Source of the DNA: Peribacillus folii
Lineage (GTDB): Bacteria; Bacillota; Bacilli; Bacillales; DSM-1321
Assembly (NCBI RefSeq): GCF_030271255.1
Contig: NZ_JASJOM010000004.1
Span: forward strand, 343,563-407,562
DNA length: 64,000 nucleotides
Reading direction: 5' to 3'
Shown here: positions 51,981-61,085 of the stretch, in pieces
How positions within the stretch are numbered: position 1 is the stretch's first letter
How the letters are laid out: each line of letters begins with the position of its first letter
Program-made: the position numbers and the translations under genes
Notes under the pieces: model-generated
The model's database searches: none
The model's input: the letters and a program-made list of their open reading frames with translations, nothing else
Told to the model about the DNA's origin: nothing

Positions 51981-52710
51981 TTAAGCCGCATTAAGGCGAG
52001 CTTCTAATTGTGATACCTTTTGTTTCAGATACTGGTTTTCAAGCTTTGGCCAATTGATTTTATCAATGGTGACGCCTGAGCTATCCTGCATGAAGATTGG
52101 CAGGTGTTCAAAGTTGTCATAAGTCATATCAACAAGCTTTTGTTCTTTCTGATTTAAGTTTTTCATTTTGATTCTTCGGAAAGGGATGCCTGTTTCTGCA
52201 GATATCATCCGATTTTTTAAAGAATCTCTTTTCATTTCTTGACTCCAAACCAGGACGACACCCTCTTTTTGCATAGCAACCCCATTAATTCTTTGCAAAA
52301 CCAAAGCCGTTTTTCCAACTGAAGATCTGCCAGCACTGATAAAAAGCCACCCTCTCCATAATCCTTGTGCCCACTTGTCATATTCGGTAAATCCCGTCTT
52401 AAGGAACCTGCGGGTGTGTAAAGGTGTGTGTAATACTCTCATCCCTTGTTTCTGAAAAACGCAGCATCTTGGGGTTATCCATGGGTCTTAATTCGGTCAC
52501 CAGCTGCTCCACATTTGAGGAAAATTCTTCGTCCGGTTCATAATCATCCCGGGATATACCTTCAATGATTTGAGCTGTATTTTTAATCCTGCGTTCCATG
52601 GCCTTTGAACGGATCATTTCAGCATAGTATTTAACATTTGCTGTGGTTGGGCAGGATGCTGTTAATTCAAATAAATACTGAATATCACCGATATTTTCTT
52701 CATGCCTCAT
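51981..52710 (-). pseudogene. Broken DnaB-type replicative helicase
   Basis: Two minus-strand frames join by a frameshift near 52400-52440. The upstream frame carries DnaB N-domain and linker sequence (ELTASCPTTANVKYYAEMIRSKAMERRI), the downstream frame the helicase start (LKTGFTEYDKWAQGLWRG, GRSSVGKTALVLQ Walker A, VVLVWSQEMKRDSLKNRM). After DSSGVTIDKI the frame jumps to NWPKLENQYLKQKVSQLEARLNAA, foreign to DnaB, so Walker B and the rest are deleted. The N-terminus is missing too. The W in WSQEM, where DnaB has SLEM, suggests a phage or plasmid type. Confidence 0.75.
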
Positions 52711-52833
52711 GATTATCAGATGATCGAAAAGGATACTATGGATAACTTCGAAAACTATACAAAAGACATATTAAGATGAATAGGGGGGAAAAAGGGGGAA
52801 AACCCTAAGCTCTACTCTCTTTAGCTTTTCACC

Positions 52834-52875
52834 CCACAACAAAAAACCCCTGACACCAGAGGGGCCAAGGGTTTG
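52834..52875 (-). terminator. glnA terminator, right copy
   Basis: On the minus strand AAACCCTTGG pairs with the CAGGGGTTTTTT side. The left copy is at 49327-49366. Confidence 0.7.
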
Positions 52876-52880
52876 AATGA

Positions 52881-54215
52881 TTAATACATGGACATATATT
52901 GTTCGCGTTCCCATGGGTGGACTTGCGTTCTAAACATATCCCATTCGATTTCTTTTGCTTCGATGAAGTGTTCAAGCAGGTGCTCGCCTAGCGCCTCTTT
53001 GATGACCGGATCGGCTTTCAATGTTTCCAATGCGGCATATAGAGTGGCTGGAAGGTCAACGATTCCCACTTCTTCACGTTCTTCTTTGTTCATGACATAG
53101 ATGTTGCGGTCAACTGGAGCTGGAGGAGTCAGGTCGTTCTTGATTCCATCAAGACCAGCTTTCAGCAGGACGGCAAGTGCCAAGTATGGGTTGGCTGCTG
53201 GGTCGACACTGCGCACTTCTACGCGTGTGCTCACTCCGCGTGAAGCCGGAATACGGATCAATGGGCTGCGGTTTTTAGCAGACCATGCAACATAACAAGG
53301 TGCTTCGTAGCCAGGTACAAGGCGTTTGTATGAGTTGACGGTTGGATTCGTTACCGCTGTGAAGCTTGGAGCATGCTTGATGATCCCTGCGATAAATTGT
53401 TCAGCCGTTTTGCTTAATTCCAATTTGCCTGCTTTATCATAAAATGCGTTTTCACTGCCTTTAAATAAGGAAACGTTGCAGTGCATTCCCGATCCATTGA
53501 CACCGAATAATGGTTTCGGCATGAATGTTGCGTGCAAGCCATGTTTGCGGGCAATCGTTTTAACAACCAGTTTGAATGTTTGGATGTTATCACAAGCTGA
53601 AATGGCATCGGCATATTTAAAGTCGATTTCATGTTGTCCTGGGGCTACTTCATGGTGGGAAGCTTCGATTTCAAATCCCATTTCTTCAAGCTCAAGAACG
53701 ATATCACGACGGCAGTTTTCCCCTAAGTCCGTAGGCGCAAGGTCAAAGTATCCGCCTTTATCATTCAACTCTAGAGTAGGCTCTCCGTTTGCGTCCAGTT
53801 TGAATAGGAAGAATTCCGGTTCAGGTCCAAGATTGAAATCAGTGAAGCCCATTTCCCTTGCTTCAGCAAGGACACGTTTCAAGTTGGCACGCGGGTCCCC
53901 ATCGAATGGCGTTCCATCTGTATTGTAAATGTCGCAAATCAAGCGTGCCACTTTACCTTTTTCAGAAGTCCAAGGGAAGATGACCCATGTATTCAAGTCA
54001 GGATACAGATACATATCCGATTCTTCAATACGTACGAATCCTTCAATGGAAGATCCGTCAAACATCATTTTATTATCAAGCGCTTTTTCCAATTGACTGA
54101 CTGGGATTTCAACGTTCTTGATTGTTCCTAAGATGTCAGTGAACTGTAAACGGATGTACTTAACATTTTCTTCTTTCGCTAAACGAGTGATGTCTTCACG
54201 TGTGAACTTTGCCAA
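52881..54215 (-). CDS. glnA: Glutamine synthetase, type I
   Basis: The 444-residue enzyme makes glutamine from glutamate, ammonia and ATP. Signature sequences are [40 protein letters not shown] and [22 protein letters not shown], ending [10 protein letters not shown]. Length and ending match the Bacillus GSI-alpha type, which lacks the adenylylation loop and is feedback-inhibited. It lies 37 bases after glnR in the glnRA operon. Its 3' end is duplicated at the far side of the adjacent island. Confidence 0.97.
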   Translation of the reverse strand: MAKFTREDITRLAKEENVKYIRLQFTDILGTIKNVEIPVSQLEKALDNKMMFDGSSIEGFVRIEESDMYLYPDLNTWVIFPWTSEKGKVARLICDIYNTDGTPFDGDPRANLKRVLAEAREMGFTDFNLGPEPEFFLFKLDANGEPTLELNDKGGYFDLAPTDLGENCRRDIVLELEEMGFEIEASHHEVAPGQHEIDFKYADAISACDNIQTFKLVVKTIARKHGLHATFMPKPLFGVNGSGMHCNVSLFKGSENAFYDKAGKLELSKTAEQFIAGIIKHAPSFTAVTNPTVNSYKRLVPGYEAPCYVAWSAKNRSPLIRIPASRGVSTRVEVRSVDPAANPYLALAVLLKAGLDGIKNDLTPPAPVDRNIYVMNKEEREEVGIVDLPATLYAALETLKADPVIKEALGEHLLEHFIEAKEIEWDMFRTQVHPWEREQYMSMY

Positions 54216-54252
54216 TTTCTATTCCCCCTAATATTCATTCAAAATCATATTT

Positions 54253-54657
54253 TTATTGAAAAAAACGTGACATGTCACCTTGACGAAGAGACGTTCTGTG
54301 CTTGCTTCCTTGTAAAAGCTCGGCACGAAGAAGCTTACGCAGCTCCTCGTCACTGAGGTCATGTCTTATTTTTTCCGCTTGTTCTAAATCTTGTGTTTTA
54401 GGTACATTCTGTTCCTTTACAGTGAAAATCTTTTTGATGCCGGCCAGATTGACTCCTTGTTCGATCAAGTCCTTGATTTCAAGCAATCGATCGATATCAT
54501 TCAAAGAGAAAACGCGACGATTTCCATCTGTTCTCATAGGAGTAATTAATTGATGCTCTTCATAATACCGAATTTGGCGTGCAGACAACTCAGTTAGCTG
54601 CATGACGATTCCGATGGAAAAAAGAGGCATCGAACGCCGAATGTTGTTGCCGCTCAT
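54253..54657 (-). CDS. glnR: Glutamine synthetase repressor GlnR
   Basis: The 134-residue MerR-type regulator has the helix-turn-helix [31 protein letters not shown] and a C-terminal segment [17 protein letters not shown], the region by which GlnR interacts with feedback-inhibited GlnA. The ATG at 54657 lies nine bases after GGAGG. GlnR binds TGTnA-N7-TnACA sites, one of which is present upstream, so the operon is autoregulated by nitrogen. Confidence 0.95.
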   Translation of the reverse strand: MSGNNIRRSMPLFSIGIVMQLTELSARQIRYYEEHQLITPMRTDGNRRVFSLNDIDRLLEIKDLIEQGVNLAGIKKIFTVKEQNVPKTQDLEQAEKIRHDLSDEELRKLLRAELLQGSKHRTSLRQGDMSRFFQ

Positions 54658-54690
54658 TCTTAGCATCCTCCTTTAGCTTATCTTAATCTT

Positions 54691-54741
54691 ATTTTATACT
54701 ATGTTATTAAACATGTCAAGATGATGTTACATTTCATGACA
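54691..54741 (-). promoter_or_regulatory. glnRA promoter with two GlnR/TnrA boxes
   Basis: On the minus strand TTGACA (54719-54714) and TAAAAT (54696-54691) have a 17-bp spacer. A perfect GlnR/TnrA box TGTnA-N7-TnACA lies at 54725-54741 and a one-mismatch box at 54702-54718 overlaps the promoter, as in B. subtilis. Confidence 0.85.
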
Positions 54742-54805
54742 TGTTTTAAACGAAAATTGAATCAATTTTTAAAACTGCACAAATATTATGACTATTGCTT
54801 TTTAT

Positions 54806-54829
54806 AGGAATCCAACTTATTGGATTCCT
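54806..54829 (-). terminator. Hairpin after ynbB
   Basis: AGGAATCCAA and TTGGATTCCT pair around a 4-base loop. No T-run follows on the minus strand, so termination may be partial. Confidence 0.4.
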
Positions 54830-54840
54830 GATAACCCTAT

Positions 54841-56109
54841 TTATAATTGAATTAGTTTTTTGTCCATTAATGCATTAACAGCAGTCAATACAGCAATTTT
54901 TACATGGGCATACGTCAATCCGCCCTGGATATAGGCAACATATGGAGCCCTTGTCGGCCCATCCGCTGTAAGCTCGATGCTGGCACCCTGAATGAAGGTC
55001 CCTGCAGCCATGATGACATCATCTTCATAGCCCGGCATATAGGCAGGATATGGCGTCACATGTGAGTTGATCGGTGATGCATATTGGATGGCCTGGCAAA
55101 AGGCAACCATTTTATCTCGATCATCAAACTGCACGGATTGAATCAAATCGGTGCGCTTTGCATCCCATTTCGGATGGGTATTCATCCCGATTTTCTCTAA
55201 AAATGCCGATGTGAACATGGCCCCTTTAACGGCTTGCCCAACGACATGAGGCGCAAGAAAGAAGCCTTGGTACATCTCCTGCAGGCTGTAAAGCGATGCA
55301 CCCGCTTCGGCACCTATTCCTGGAGACGTCAATCGATAGGAACAAGCTTCAACCAATTCTTTTTTGCCTACAATGTAACCGCCGGTCTTCACGATCCCGC
55401 CGCCTGGGTTCTTGATCAATGACCCTGCCATCAAATCCGCTCCGACATGACATGGCTCCTGCGTTTCCACAAACTCCCCGTAGCAATTGTCAACGAACAC
55501 CACAATTTCCGGATTGATTCCTTTAACAAACGCAATCATTTCCTTGATTTCCGCAATCGTGAACGAAGGACGAGTCGCATATCCCTTTGAGCGCTGAATG
55601 CCAATCATCTTCGTATGCGGTTGGATGGCTTGTTTGACTGCTTCGAAATCAACGCTTCCAGATCGAGCCAATGGAACGGAGTTATAGCTTATTTGAAAAT
55701 CACGCAATGAACCGGTACCGGTTCCCCTAATTCCGACAATCTCTTCCAAAGTGTCATATGGCTTTCCAGTTATGTATAATAATTCGTCCCCGGGACGGAG
55801 GATGCCGAACAGGGCCGTGGAAATGGCATGAGTGCCAGAAATGATTTGGGAACGCACCAATCCTGCTTCGGCGCCGAATACTTCCGCATAAATCAATTCC
55901 AGCGTATCCCGGCCTATATCATCGTATCCATAACCCGTCGTTGGGATGAAATGAGAATCACTTACTTTATGTGCTTGGTAACTTTGTAATACACGAAATT
56001 GATTTTCTTCAATTCGTTCATCCACTTGCTTATGCAATGGAGAAATCATTGCTTCCACTTCTTTTGCAATGTTTTGCAACACTTCTCCATTCGTTAACTG
56101 CTGATACAT
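54841..56109 (-). CDS. ynbB: PLP-dependent methionine-gamma-lyase-family protein YnbB
   Basis: The 422-residue fold-type I PLP enzyme shows YGYDDIGRDTLELIYAEVFGAEAGLVRSQIISGTHAI, FVDNCYGEFVE and MAGSLIKNPGGGIVKTGGYIVG with the PLP lysine in SLIKNPGG. It matches Bacillus YnbB, called a cystathionine-beta-lyase-like or aluminium-resistance protein, with no proven reaction. I chose the ATG at 56109 with AAGGGG upstream. It sits between hflX and glnR as in B. subtilis. Confidence 0.88.
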   Translation of the reverse strand: MYQQLTNGEVLQNIAKEVEAMISPLHKQVDERIEENQFRVLQSYQAHKVSDSHFIPTTGYGYDDIGRDTLELIYAEVFGAEAGLVRSQIISGTHAISTALFGILRPGDELLYITGKPYDTLEEIVGIRGTGTGSLRDFQISYNSVPLARSGSVDFEAVKQAIQPHTKMIGIQRSKGYATRPSFTIAEIKEMIAFVKGINPEIVVFVDNCYGEFVETQEPCHVGADLMAGSLIKNPGGGIVKTGGYIVGKKELVEACSYRLTSPGIGAEAGASLYSLQEMYQGFFLAPHVVGQAVKGAMFTSAFLEKIGMNTHPKWDAKRTDLIQSVQFDDRDKMVAFCQAIQYASPINSHVTPYPAYMPGYEDDVIMAAGTFIQGASIELTADGPTRAPYVAYIQGGLTYAHVKIAVLTAVNALMDKKLIQL

Positions 56110-56121
56110 CAAAATTCCCCT

Positions 56122-57375
56122 TTATAACGAATATTTCTCCAGCTGCCCTGTCAATGGATGATCAGCCAGACAAAAACCTTTGCATTCATATCTTTCCGAT
56201 TCTTCATTAAAGGAGAGAGTGCGCAAAATGGTTTCATTTTTCAGCTGTGATAATAGTTTACCCTCACTGGAAGGAAGAAAAACATAATAAGGAACCATTT
56301 CCTCAATCACGTACTTTTCAATTTCTTCCATGATTTGATTTAAATCCGATTGTTCATAAGCACTGACCAATAAGGATGGGTGGCTTGATGTCCTTACAAA
56401 ATCGGCGTGGATCCTGTCTTTCTTATTATACAATGTTAACTGTGGAATGGAAGGGACTTCTAAGTCATTTAATAAGTCCTGGACCGTTTTCTGATGGTTA
56501 AAATAATCCGAACTTGAGGAATCGACCACATGCAGCAATAGATCCGCTTCTTTCACTTCTTCCAGCGTCGAGCGGAACGCTGCGATTAGTGAGGTCGGCA
56601 AATCCTGGATGAATCCCACCGTATCCGTCAATAGCACAGTGAACCCGCTCGGCAGGATCGCTTTTCTCGTCATGGGATCAAGAGTCGCGAACAGCTGGTT
56701 TTCTTCGTAGGAATCCGCCTCCGTCAAGCGGTTGAACAGTGTTGATTTCCCTGCATTCGTATAGCCGACAAGTGCAATTTGAAACGTCTTGTTCCTTTTT
56801 CTTCTGTCGCGATAACGTTCACGATGCTTCACTATGCCGCTTAATTGCTGCTTGATTTCATCGATTTTCCCGCGGATATGGCGACGGTCGCTTTCCAGCT
56901 TCGTTTCGCCCGGCCCCCTCGTGCCGATTCCGCCTCCAAGCCTGGACAATGCCGTCCCCTGCCCTATCAAACGCGGCAACAAGTATTGAAGCTGGGCCAA
57001 TTCAACTTGTAGCTTCCCTTCCCGGGAACGTGCCCGTTGAGCAAATATATCGAGGATGAGCTGTGTCCGATCAATGATTCTTGCCTCTAGCTGTTTGGAA
57101 AGGTTACGGATCTGACTTGGCGATAATTCATCATTGAAAATGAATAAATCCGGCTCCAGCTCTTCTTCGAGGTTCCGAAGCTCCTCTACTTTTCCTTTCC
57201 CTATATATGTAGCCGCATCGATGTTAGCCCTTTTTTGGGTCACGGTCATCAATACGTCACCATTCGCCGTCTTGGCCAAGGATGCCAATTCATCAAGCGA
57301 ATATTGGAAGCGTTCATTTTCCTCCGTTGTTTGACAACCTATCAATATGGCCTTTTCCTTCCTGGTTTCTTCCAA
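56122..57375 (-). CDS. hflX: Ribosome-associated GTPase HflX
   Basis: About 417 residues: an N-terminal HflX domain ([34 protein letters not shown]), a linker with [15 protein letters not shown], and a G domain with [22 protein letters not shown] and NKKDRI. HflX splits stalled ribosomes. The start is uncertain: TTG at 57375 has AAAGGTGG at good distance, GTG at 57387 lies over that site. It is 12 bases upstream of ynbB. Confidence 0.92.
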   Translation of the reverse strand: MEETRKEKAILIGCQTTEENERFQYSLDELASLAKTANGDVLMTVTQKRANIDAATYIGKGKVEELRNLEEELEPDLFIFNDELSPSQIRNLSKQLEARIIDRTQLILDIFAQRARSREGKLQVELAQLQYLLPRLIGQGTALSRLGGGIGTRGPGETKLESDRRHIRGKIDEIKQQLSGIVKHRERYRDRRKRNKTFQIALVGYTNAGKSTLFNRLTEADSYEENQLFATLDPMTRKAILPSGFTVLLTDTVGFIQDLPTSLIAAFRSTLEEVKEADLLLHVVDSSSSDYFNHQKTVQDLLNDLEVPSIPQLTLYNKKDRIHADFVRTSSHPSLLVSAYEQSDLNQIMEEIEKYVIEEMVPYYVFLPSSEGKLLSQLKNETILRTLSFNEESERYECKGFCLADHPLTGQLEKYSL

Positions 57376-57543
57376 AAAGCCCACCACCTTTAATGAGAAT
57401 TCAGTTAATCATAACAAAAAAAATGAACAGATAAAACTTTCCGGAAAACAAAGCGAATACCCGTTTTAAAAATTCCTATAACATGCTAAAATCAAGTTTG
57501 AATTTACCATCAAAAATAGAAAAGACATAGAGGGAACATTCAT

Positions 57544-58152
57544 ATGACATGGGAAGTATTAAGTTTCATAGGTACGATCGCATTCGCCATTAGCGGCACC
57601 ATCATTGCCATGGAAGAAGAGTATGATATTTTAGGAGTGTACATTTTAGGCATCATTACCGCGTTTGGCGGAGGTGCGATCAGGAACCTGCTGATAGGCG
57701 TCCCCGTTTCAACTTTGTGGGATCAAAGCTTCTATTTCATCATCGCTTTACTATCCATCACCATCGTTTTTGTATTTCCAACCATCCTCTCAAAACATTG
57801 GGACAGATGGGGGAACTTCAGTGACGCCATTGGGCTTTCAGCCTTCGCCATCCAAGGGGCGATGTATGCGGTAGAATTAAACCACCCAATAAGCGCCATC
57901 ATTGTTTCAGCTGCGTTAACCGGATGCGGCGGCGGAATAGTCCGTGACGTATTGGCCGGCCGGAAACCATTAGTCTTCAGGAAAGAAATTTACGTAGTGT
58001 GGGCCATCATAGCAGGCATGGCATTAGGCAGCGGTGTATTGTCCCAAGCATGGCAGCTATATACACTCTTTGCCATCATTACCATTTTACGAGTCCTTTC
58101 TTACACCTACAATTGGCACCTTCCAAATAAAAAATGGGTGCCGAAAACATAA
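57544..58152 (+). CDS. Trimeric intracellular cation channel (TRIC/UPF0126) family protein
   Basis: The 202-residue protein has seven membrane helices in two repeats, each with the glycine-rich kink: ITAFGGGAIRNLLIG and ALTGCGGGIVRDVLAG. This is the bacterial TRIC fold, with B. subtilis YvgT as a relative; TRIC proteins form K+-permeable trimers. GAGGGAAC precedes the ATG. It is inserted on the plus strand between hflX and spoVK, where B. subtilis has no such gene. A terminator follows. Confidence 0.85.
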   Translation: MTWEVLSFIGTIAFAISGTIIAMEEEYDILGVYILGIITAFGGGAIRNLLIGVPVSTLWDQSFYFIIALLSITIVFVFPTILSKHWDRWGNFSDAIGLSAFAIQGAMYAVELNHPISAIIVSAALTGCGGGIVRDVLAGRKPLVFRKEIYVVWAIIAGMALGSGVLSQAWQLYTLFAIITILRVLSYTYNWHLPNKKWVPKT

Positions 58153-58156
58153 ATTT

Positions 58157-58186
58157 GGAAAGCCCGCTAAAAAAGGCGGGCTTTCC
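58157..58186. terminator. Bidirectional terminator between channel gene and spoVK
   Basis: GGAAAGCCCGC and GCGGGCTTTCC with an 8-base A-rich loop. Confidence 0.75.
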
Positions 58187-58195
58187 CTATGCCAT

Positions 58196-59152
58196 TCATT
58201 CCTTCTCGTCATCCTCAAAAATCAAGTCCTGGCAGGTAAGGGTCAATAAATCCGTTTTTTCGAAGGAATCCTCAAGCAAAAGCCTCATCGCCTGCGCCCT
58301 GATCGACTTTTCAATCACATTTCGTATATAGCGGCCGTTAGAAAATGAAATAGACCCGCGATATGACCTCAAAATGATTAAATGTTCCTTTAATTTCCTT
58401 TCAGCCTCGCGATTCATGATATATTCACGTTCCTGAAGCATTCGGTCCGCTATTTCCATCAATTGACCAATCGTATAGTCCGGAAAATCAACAACTAGCG
58501 GAAACCTGGAATGAAGACCTGGGTTCAGGCTAAGGAAATAATCCATTTCCCGGGAATACCCTGCAAGGATCAAAATGAATTCGTGCTGGCGATCCTCCAT
58601 ATGTTTAACAAGCGTATCGATGGCCTCTTTCCCAAAATCCTTTTCACCGCCTCTGCCCAAGGAATAGGCCTCATCGATGAATAAGATCCCACCAATCGCC
58701 TTCTTGATCAAATCCCTTGTTTTTTGGGCAGTATGACCGATATATTCACCAACTAGATCCGCCCTCTCCGCTTCGATCAAATGCCCTTTTGAAAGGACAT
58801 TCATTTTTTGAAACAACTTCCCGATTAAACGCGCGACCGTGGTTTTCCCTGTACCGGGATTTCCTTTGAACATCATATGCAATGCTTGACGGCCAGTCTT
58901 CAGCCCTTTTGCCTCACGCTGTTTGTTGATGTAGATCCATGCATATATTTCTTTGATCATTCGCTTCATTTCTTCCATCCCGACCAGCGCTTTCAGCTCC
59001 TCTTCTATTTCCCTCAAGGCTGCATGCTGGCTAGGTATTTCCTGCACCAAAATTTCTTTTATCGGCAGTTCCTTTTGTAGCGTTTTTCTATTTTCCGCAT
59101 TAAACACGATATTGATTTGCCCGTTATTTTTCATACGGATCGGTTGTTCCAA
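58196..59152 (-). CDS. spoVK: Stage V sporulation AAA+ ATPase SpoVK
   Basis: About 318 residues of CbxX/CfxQ-type AAA+ ATPase: ALHMMFKGNPGTGKTTVARLIGKLF (Walker A), GGILFIDEAYSL (Walker B), AGYSREMDYFLSLNPGLHSRFP (sensor and Arg finger) and FSNGRYIRNVIEKSIRAQAMRLL. It matches SpoVK nearly throughout and is needed for mature spores. The TTG at 59152 has GGAGAGGTG upstream, giving MEQPIRMKNNGQ; a GTG at 59161 is possible. Confidence 0.9.
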   Translation of the reverse strand: MEQPIRMKNNGQINIVFNAENRKTLQKELPIKEILVQEIPSQHAALREIEEELKALVGMEEMKRMIKEIYAWIYINKQREAKGLKTGRQALHMMFKGNPGTGKTTVARLIGKLFQKMNVLSKGHLIEAERADLVGEYIGHTAQKTRDLIKKAIGGILFIDEAYSLGRGGEKDFGKEAIDTLVKHMEDRQHEFILILAGYSREMDYFLSLNPGLHSRFPLVVDFPDYTIGQLMEIADRMLQEREYIMNREAERKLKEHLIILRSYRGSISFSNGRYIRNVIEKSIRAQAMRLLLEDSFEKTDLLTLTCQDLIFEDDEKE

Positions 59153-59563
59153 TGCATTCACCTCTCCATCTTGGACCCCTGGCTCCACAATCCATTATAT
59201 TTCCGATTTATGATGGGAATGCTTATGTAACATAAGCCGAACCTTTCCCCATCGGGAAATTCCCTTATTTCTTTTCGTGAATGGTGAAAATTCCAGTGTA
59301 AAATGCCTTCTTTCTTTTCAAACGACGCCTTATCACGACAAATTGTTTTCCGTTGAGCTGAAATTCCGACAAACTCCATCCCAATTCATCAAACAATGCG
59401 GGGAATTGTCATTTCCTGCGGTTTCCCGGAAAATAATTCGTCTCTTGATATATATTCAACGCAGATACGTAAAATTATCGAATCTTTGAAAAAACGAACT
59501 GTGGATAAAAAAAAAAAAACAGGCCGCCATAGCGAAGCCCGTTTTTCACATTCTTATATATGA
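59153..59563. other. Intergenic region between hfq and spoVK
   Basis: About 410 bases with no gene; it contains the hfq terminator (59508-59546: ACGGGC/GCCTGT on the minus strand before a run of 12 T) and presumably the spoVK promoter, which I could not locate. Confidence 0.45.
59508..59546 (-). terminator. Terminator of miaA-hfq
   Basis: On the minus strand ACGGGC pairs with GCCTGT and is followed by 12 T. Confidence 0.7.
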
Positions 59564-59797
59564 CTATTCCTTCACTTCGTAATCAATTTGAACATTACGT
59601 TGTGGAGCGAATGTAGAAATGGCATGTTTATAGACCAATTGCTGCTTGCCTTCCGATTCAAATAATACGGTAAAATTATCAAATCCTTTAACTTGCCCCC
59701 TGATTTGGAATCCATTCAATAAAAATACCGTTACATACGTACCGTCTTTTCGTAATTGGTTAAGAAATTGATCCTGGATATTTACTGATTGTTTCAT
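59564..59797 (-). CDS. hfq: RNA chaperone Hfq
   Basis: The 77-residue Sm-like protein has Sm1 ([36 protein letters not shown]) and Sm2 ([11 protein letters not shown]) motifs with the YKHAIS signature of Hfq, and the short C-terminus of Bacillus Hfq. AGGAGG precedes the ATG. It lies three bases downstream of miaA, the standard pairing. Confidence 0.97.
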   Translation of the reverse strand: MKQSVNIQDQFLNQLRKDGTYVTVFLLNGFQIRGQVKGFDNFTVLFESEGKQQLVYKHAISTFAPQRNVQIDYEVKE

Positions 59798-59800
59798 GTA

Positions 59801-60784
59801 TTAGTCCTCCTCTTTTCTCTCTAAATTTATGTATTCGCCTTCGTTGAAAAGCTTTCCTGCTATAAATCCAGATATTTCATGTATTTTTTTCTGAAATCCA
59901 TCTAGATTGGTCATATTAAACCAAATGACATCCATTTTATTCCGAAACCAAGTCAATTGCCTTTTGGCATATCGACGGGAATTTTGCTTTAATGTTTCGA
60001 CAGCCTCATCCAACGAGGCCCTTCCATCCAGATAATCATATATTTCCTTATACCCTATAGCCTGAATGGATTGGCAATCCTTAAGCCCTTGATCATAAAA
60101 TGACTGAACCTCTTGAACCAGCCCTTCCTCCACCATACCATCAACTCGTTGATCGATCCGTTGATATAATTTTTCACGCTCCATTGTTAAACCGATGATG
60201 CACGTCTCGTATTTCAAGTCCGTGGGCTGTTCATTCAGCTGCTCGCTCATCGTCTTACCAGTGCAATGAAAAATCTCAAGGGCCCTGATCACCCGCCTTG
60301 CATTATTAGGGTGGATTCGCTTCGCACTTTCAGGATCCACCTTACGTAATTGATCAAAAACCGGATCGATCCCTGACTCTCTTATTTGCTTTTCCAACCC
60401 TTCTCTATAATCAGGGTCGGATGGTGCTTCAGAAAATTGATAATCATAAATCACTGATTGTATGTATAACCCTGTTCCGCCAACGATGATCGGGAGTTTC
60501 CCCCTGTTATGGATATCCTCAATGCAAGCATTTGCACGCTCCTGAAACTCTGCCGCACTGAAAGGTTCATGCGGTTCCTTTATATCCAGTACATAATGAG
60601 GAATGCCTTCCATTTCCTCCACCTTGATCTTTGCAGTTCCTATATCCATTCCTTTGTATATCTGCATGGAATCGCCGCTGATAATTTCACCGTTAAATAA
60701 CTTAGCCATCTCGATGCTCATTTTTGTCTTGCCAACAGCAGTCGGCCCAATGATTACGAGAAGCTTACCTTTTTTTTGTTCCAC
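59801..60784 (-). CDS. miaA: tRNA dimethylallyltransferase MiaA
   Basis: The 327-residue enzyme adds the isopentenyl group to A37 of tRNAs reading UNN codons. It has the P-loop VIIGPTAVGKTKMSIEMA, GDSMQIYKGMDIGTAK, PIIVGGTGLYI and RRYAKRQLTWFRNK. The start is GTG with a weak ribosome binding site. It forms an operon with hfq. Confidence 0.95.
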   Translation of the reverse strand: MEQKKGKLLVIIGPTAVGKTKMSIEMAKLFNGEIISGDSMQIYKGMDIGTAKIKVEEMEGIPHYVLDIKEPHEPFSAAEFQERANACIEDIHNRGKLPIIVGGTGLYIQSVIYDYQFSEAPSDPDYREGLEKQIRESGIDPVFDQLRKVDPESAKRIHPNNARRVIRALEIFHCTGKTMSEQLNEQPTDLKYETCIIGLTMEREKLYQRIDQRVDGMVEEGLVQEVQSFYDQGLKDCQSIQAIGYKEIYDYLDGRASLDEAVETLKQNSRRYAKRQLTWFRNKMDVIWFNMTNLDGFQKKIHEISGFIAGKLFNEGEYINLERKEED

Positions 60785-61015
60785 ATTCTCACTGCCTTAT
60801 TTGATTTTTTCCCTATCTTAACATAATCTAGTTGAAAGCAGCTAAACATCTACCCATTATCTCCATTTCCCCTAGTTTTATTCATTTCACTTCCGGAAAA
60901 TCAAGGGAACTCCGTTCAAAAAGCATTTATAAAATAGGGCTTTTCCATATAGCTGGAGCCTAGTCAGGAGCATGAGGGATTCATCGAATGAAGATCAGAA
61001 ACCCCTAAACCTTAC

Positions 61016-61058
61016 AAAAAAAAAGGATGATTCCGCTGCATGAGCAATCACCCTTTTT
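61016..61058 (-). terminator. Terminator of the sensor kinase gene
   Basis: On the minus strand AAAGGGTGATT and AATCATCCTTT pair and are followed by a run of T. The rest of 60785-61085 holds nothing I can support. Confidence 0.7.
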
Positions 61059-61085
61059 CGTCATGGTACATCCCTGCCAGTCCAA

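Larger units (their letters stand above)
49318..52939. mobile_element. Island bounded by direct copies of the glnA 3' end
   Basis: About 3.6 kb lies between two directly repeated copies (about 115 bp) of the end of glnA plus its terminator. The content is accessory: truncated phage- or plasmid-type DnaB, toxin and immunity candidates, and unrecognised ORFs. No integrase is left. The layout is what remains when an element integrates at a gene 3' end and restores that end. Confidence 0.65.
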
